A stretch of DNA of 64,000 bases from an uncultured Alphaproteobacteria bacterium (GTDB taxonomy: Bacteria > Pseudomonadota > Alphaproteobacteria > RF32 > CAG-239): NCBI GenBank assembly GCA_934271195.1, contig CAKQRB010000052.1, forward strand, positions 1-64,000, read 5' to 3'. The notes below the pieces were generated by a model. That model ran no database searches. It worked only from the letters and a program-made list of their open reading frames with translations, and was not told the origin of the DNA. Position 1 is the first letter of the stretch; each line of letters opens with the position of its first letter. The position numbers and the translations under genes are program-made. Positions 60,687 through 64,000 of this stretch are shown here, piece by piece.

Positions 60687-62057
60687 ATGAAAAAAGTTAG
60701 TTTCTGCGGCATCACCGGCAACGGCATGAGCGCCCTCGCCCAAATCTTAAAACTTGAGGGCTGTGAAGTCCGCGGTTCCGACCTGAATATTGACAAAGGA
60801 CTGGACGGAGACCACCGCCGCGAAAAACTGGAAGCTGTCGGCATCAGATTTTTTCCGCAAGACGGTTCTGCAGTCTCCGATGATTTGGACACGCTGTATA
60901 TCACTAGTGTCATCAATGAGCAAAATCCCGATGTTAAAACCGCTCTTGCCAAAGGCGTTAAAATTCAAAGCCGCTCGGATCTGCTGGCCGAAATTTTTCA
61001 TCGCAGCAAATATGGCATTGCCGTCGGCGGCACCTGCGGCAAAACCACAACCACGGCCATGATCGGATACATTCTCAACGAACTCGGCAAAAAACCTTGT
61101 GTCATAAACGGTGGTTTTTTCAAAAACTATGCCTCAGACAAAGGACTTGCCAACTACATTTATAATCGCGGCGAAATCTGCGTGATTGAAGCCGACGAAA
61201 GCGACGGCTCGATTTGCAAATATCATCCTTACATTGCCTTGATTAACAATATCGGACATGACCACAAACCTCTGGAAGAGCTGAAAGAATATTTTTCCGA
61301 ATTCGCAGCTCATACGTCGCGCGGCGTTGTTGTCAATTATGATTGTCCGAATGCCCGTATAATCAGCCATCACCCCAATACTTTTTCCTATTCGGTTTCA
61401 GATTCCCGCGCCAATCTCTTTGCTTCGGAAATCGGGCTGACAGAACATGGCGTAAAATACACCATAGCCGGACAAAGCTTCAACCTTCAGCTGCTCGGAC
61501 GTTTTAACATTTCTAACGCTCTGGCCGCCATCTCGGCCTGTATGCTGCTCGGCATTGACAAATTTGAAGCCGCCCGCACTCTCGAAGGCTTTACCGGAAC
61601 CGAGCGCCGTCTGGAATGTATTGGCCGAAGCAAACGCAGCGGCATAACAGTCTATGACGATTTTGCCCACAATCCGCAAAAAATTGAAGCCTCGCTTGGT
61701 ACATTAAGAGAATACCCCGGCAGAATCATTGCCGTCTATCAGGCTCACACGCCTTTCTCCGCCCGCAATACCGGCAAAGAAGACGGCGAAGTTTTCGGCC
61801 GTACTCTTAACAAAGATGACATTCTTCTCATGCCGGACATTTATGAACGCATTCCGGAACGCGATACCGACATTTCCGGCGCAAACCTCGTACAATACGC
61901 CAAAGACAACGGTGTAAATGCACTGTATCTGGAAACCAAAGACAAAGTTCGGGAATATATTTTGCAAAATGCCCGTCCCGGCGACCGTATTATCGTCATG
62001 GGCGCGCATGACAATTCCCTTCCCGATTTTTGCCGCAGTCTTTTGAAGGATTTATAA
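60687..62057 (+). CDS. Mur ligase family protein, MurC/Mpl-like
   Basis: 456 residues. GITGNGMSALAQI (8-20), ATP loop GTCGKTTTT (115-123), CVIEADESDGSICKYHP and YDDFAHNPQKIEASL are Mur ligase landmarks closest to MurC and Mpl. The ATP loop has Cys117 where MurC and Mpl usually have His (GTHGKT). Since murC is missing from the cluster at 24862-33067, this could be the MurC of this organism; but the neighbour at 62060 is an LD-carboxypeptidase, which favours Mpl-type recycling of tripeptide. AAGGA lies nine bases before the ATG at 60687. Confidence 0.8.
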   Translation: MKKVSFCGITGNGMSALAQILKLEGCEVRGSDLNIDKGLDGDHRREKLEAVGIRFFPQDGSAVSDDLDTLYITSVINEQNPDVKTALAKGVKIQSRSDLLAEIFHRSKYGIAVGGTCGKTTTTAMIGYILNELGKKPCVINGGFFKNYASDKGLANYIYNRGEICVIEADESDGSICKYHPYIALINNIGHDHKPLEELKEYFSEFAAHTSRGVVVNYDCPNARIISHHPNTFSYSVSDSRANLFASEIGLTEHGVKYTIAGQSFNLQLLGRFNISNALAAISACMLLGIDKFEAARTLEGFTGTERRLECIGRSKRSGITVYDDFAHNPQKIEASLGTLREYPGRIIAVYQAHTPFSARNTGKEDGEVFGRTLNKDDILLMPDIYERIPERDTDISGANLVQYAKDNGVNALYLETKDKVREYILQNARPGDRIIVMGAHDNSLPDFCRSLLKDL

Positions 62058-62059
62058 AA

Positions 62060-62944
62060 ATGAAAATACCGTCAGGCAGCAAAGTGGGCATTGTATCTCC
62101 GTCCAAACCCGTACCTGAGAAAGCCGTAACCCACGGACTGGAATATTTGTGCGGTCTCGGCTACATACCGATAACAGGCAAACATGCTTTTGATACTTAC
62201 CGCTATATGGCCGGCACGCCGCAAGACCGTGCCGAAGACCTGATGTCCTTTTACCGCGATCCGGAAATCAAGGCCATTTTCAGCACTGCCGGCGGCGACG
62301 GTTCACAAATGATTGCCCCGTTTCTGGATTATAGCATTATCGCACAAAATCCCAAACCGCTCATCGGCTTCAGCGACACAACCGCCATACAAAATGCAAT
62401 CATCGCCCAAACCGGCACACCGCAGCTGACCGGTTTTCTGCTGTCTTATGATTTTACTGACGGTTCCCTGCCCGACACCAAAATCAACGCCTCGCTCACA
62501 ACATTGCTGAACGGCGACAAACTCAAAGTATCCGGCGGACAATGTGTCACGCGCGGACAAGCGGAGGGCATACTGGTCGGCGGCTGCCTCAGCCTGTTCA
62601 AAAGCCTTTGCGGCACGCCTTACTTTCCGTCTTTAAAAAATGCCGTCCTGCTGATTGAAGACGTGGAAGAAAAAACCTACAAACTGGACTTAATGTTGGA
62701 ACAACTGCGGCAATGCCCTGATTTTTCAAAAATCAGCGGCATTATCTTCGGAGATTTTTACAACTGCGAAATCCGTCAGCCGCAAGACGGCAGCACCGAC
62801 GAGATGATAAACTATTTTACGCGGGAAATAAACATTCCTGTTATCCGCCATTTTCCGTACGGGCATAAAAAAAGCCGATACGTTTTACCGCTCGGCTCTC
62901 CGATTCGTCTGAACGCAGATAACTGTACTTTAGAACAACTCTGA
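62060..62944 (+). CDS. LD-carboxypeptidase (S66 family)
   Basis: 294 residues. VGIVSPSKPVPEKAVTHGLE at the N-terminus, FSTAGGDGSQMIAP (nucleophile-elbow region), IGFSDTTAIQNAI, GQAEGILVGGCLSLFKSL, LLIEDVEEKTYKLDLMLEQL and the C-terminal HFPYGHKKSRYVLPLG with catalytic His place it in S66 (LdcA/MccF). LdcA trims tetrapeptides to tripeptides in the cytoplasm for reuse. It starts two bases after the Mur ligase stop, with GAAGGA upstream. MccF-type immunity is an alternative reading. Its end overlaps the convergent gene by 15 bp. Confidence 0.85.
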   Translation: MKIPSGSKVGIVSPSKPVPEKAVTHGLEYLCGLGYIPITGKHAFDTYRYMAGTPQDRAEDLMSFYRDPEIKAIFSTAGGDGSQMIAPFLDYSIIAQNPKPLIGFSDTTAIQNAIIAQTGTPQLTGFLLSYDFTDGSLPDTKINASLTTLLNGDKLKVSGGQCVTRGQAEGILVGGCLSLFKSLCGTPYFPSLKNAVLLIEDVEEKTYKLDLMLEQLRQCPDFSKISGIIFGDFYNCEIRQPQDGSTDEMINYFTREINIPVIRHFPYGHKKSRYVLPLGSPIRLNADNCTLEQL

Positions 62945-63613
62945 GAAAAAGCGTTTTGCCCAAATCCAGTTCTGATTATTCAAATAATTAATCAGACGCA
63001 TATAATCGTAAATACCGCTCCAGCTCCGGCTGTTAAAAGCCAGCATTGAACCAATGGCCCATAAATTCGCCGACGGCAGAAACAAAAAACAAAACTTATA
63101 AGACACTTTAATCAGGTCTGTCTGTTTTTCATGAATCTGTGATCCGACGGCGTCAAGGTGTTGGGCAATAAAAAAGCCCAAAATTCCGTTCAAAATAAAA
63201 TTAGACGGCGCAAAATGCGTATAAATTGAAATTCCGAACATTACAAACAATGCTACTAGCGGAAAGAAATACGGCGCAATGATAATCAGCCAGTTTCCTC
63301 TTCCGGCAAAAGCCATCTCGCCGCCGGTATCATCTGGATTAACACGGATACTCTTAACCTTGTGCAGCGTCAGCAATGCAAAAAAACCATGTGCCAGCTC
63401 ATGCGTTGCCACCTCAAATGTCTGGTTGATTTCTTTGTCCATCATGGAGCGGCAGATAAAAAAGAAGATAAAACCGGCAATCAACCATACATAATGCAGC
63501 TCAAAAAAACGAAAATACCCGAAAGACTGGATAAACGCCGGCAGACTTAAAAACATAAATATCCCCACCGGCCATTTGAACAAATCAATTAATCTGTCGA
63601 CTAAAATACGCAT
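62930..63613 (-). CDS. M50-type membrane metalloprotease-like protein
   Basis: 227 residues, five or six helices. FEVATHELAHGFFALLTLH holds HELAH at 71-75, and later FIAQHLDAVGS could supply a further ligand. GGAGG lies seven bases before the ATG. It is a different protein from the HExxH membrane protein at 58566. It is similar in layout to M50B proteases without PDZ. Substrate unknown. Confidence 0.65.
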   Translation of the reverse strand: MRILVDRLIDLFKWPVGIFMFLSLPAFIQSFGYFRFFELHYVWLIAGFIFFFICRSMMDKEINQTFEVATHELAHGFFALLTLHKVKSIRVNPDDTGGEMAFAGRGNWLIIIAPYFFPLVALFVMFGISIYTHFAPSNFILNGILGFFIAQHLDAVGSQIHEKQTDLIKVSYKFCFLFLPSANLWAIGSMLAFNSRSWSGIYDYMRLINYLNNQNWIWAKRFFSELF

Positions 63614-63742
63614 ATAAAAAACCTCCGTATTTTTGCACTATACATAAAAAAAAACCTATTTTCATCATAAATTTGCGATATCAACACCTATCCCTTTCCG
63701 CCGCGCTCTTGCGCCAAAAGATAAACAGGATAATAAAAACTA

Positions 63743-63771
63743 TTGTCTTTCCAAAGTTTTCAGGCTATTAT
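63743..63771 (+). promoter_or_regulatory. Promoter of the gene at 63810
   Basis: -35 TTGTCT (63743-63748), 17-base spacer, -10 TATTAT (63766-63771). A TATAAT overlaps downstream by four bases. Confidence 0.5.
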
Positions 63772-63809
63772 AATAAGAAAGATATGGATAATAAATAAGG
63801 AACAGTCCA

Positions 63810-64000
63810 ATGGATAAGGAAAATAGCGAAGAATACCGGACTTTTGACTTCCTGATTAATGATGAAGACGAAGTCATGCTGCTGTTGTATGAACAGGAAA
63901 GCGAACCTAAAAACGCAGCAATCGAATTAAACGAAGAAAAAAAATCTGCCGTTCTTTATCGTAATGAAAATGATGAAATCATGCTGACTGATATTCCTGA
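63810..64000 (+). CDS. Acidic protein, N-terminal part (3' end outside window)
   Basis: ATG at 63810 with AAGGA upstream; open to the window edge (63 codons). The residues are strongly acidic. Two units resemble each other: INDEDEVMLLLYEQES and NENDEIMLTDIP, about 33 residues apart, which suggests a short internal repeat. No signal peptide or membrane segment. Family not recognised. Confidence 0.6.
   Translation, partial: MDKENSEEYRTFDFLINDEDEVMLLLYEQESEPKNAAIELNEEKKSAVLYRNENDEIMLTDIP

Overview
This window reads as chromosomal DNA from a Gram-negative alphaproteobacterium. Evidence for that assignment: a fabZ-lpxD-bamA-rseP-cdsA-uppS-frr-pyrH block, a three-part pntAA/pntAB/pntB transhydrogenase, a GapR (DUF2312) gene, a YbjN-type protein, and FtsZ ending in a DIPSFLRRR tail. 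LpxD, BamA and KdsB imply an LPS outer membrane; MreBCD/RodA/PBP2 imply a rod shape. The Cys-rich secreted paralogues and the housekeeping layout resemble what I remember of uncultured gut alphaproteobacteria (RF32/CAG-239 type), but that placement is inference from memory. I see no tRNA, rRNA, CRISPR, phage or transposase gene.

Layout: 1-333 is the 3' end of a Cys-rich secreted protein gene. 383-8215 (minus) is the outer-membrane, lipid and translation block. 8409-12618 (plus) holds plsY-dprA-topA. 12939-18427 (minus) is the rod-shape operon mreB-mreC-mreD-mrdA-mrdB, followed by ddl-miaA on the same strand. 20444-22622 (plus) has a DUF3108 protein and a U32 protein. 23401-24768 is a complete Cys-rich secreted protein gene. 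24862-33067 (minus) is a division/cell-wall cluster in the order mraY-ftsW-murG-murB-ftsQ-ftsA-ftsZ, from which murC and murD are absent. 33681-38361 has kdsB, queA, a degenerate GGDEF membrane protein, lgt and a YbjN protein. 38577-43202 (minus) runs acpP-fabF-mltG into two extra acyl carrier proteins and three unknown small proteins. 43565-46219 has rpmJ, a secreted protein and ettA. 46625-47773 is the third Cys-rich gene. 48224-53577 has two small unknown genes, ppdK and pyk, with a cluster of palindromic repeats between the last two. 53718-57915 has gapR, a split chromate transporter and the transhydrogenase operon. 58007-64000 has a TetR regulator paired with a membrane metalloprotease, a Mur ligase plus LD-carboxypeptidase pair, a second membrane metalloprotease, and the start of an acidic protein cut by the window end.

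The most unusual feature is the Cys-rich secreted family (ends at 333, 24768 and 47773, all on plus). Each copy has a conserved Cys-rich stem, a Gly-rich linker and an unrelated C-terminal domain. Two complete copies share promoter, ribosome binding site, signal peptide and much of the stem at near identity, and the first copy is identical to the second over 117 bp up to the exact linker codon where they diverge. This looks like a constant-stem/variable-tip surface or secreted system kept alike by recombination. Two complete copies sit just downstream of a purine-rich tract (on minus) carrying a 27-bp signature that occurs again at 38466. Other points of interest are the palindromic elements at 51826-52155, the orphan ACP operon, the relocated Mur ligase/LdcA pair, and a perfect palindromic operator between the TetR gene and its divergent neighbour.
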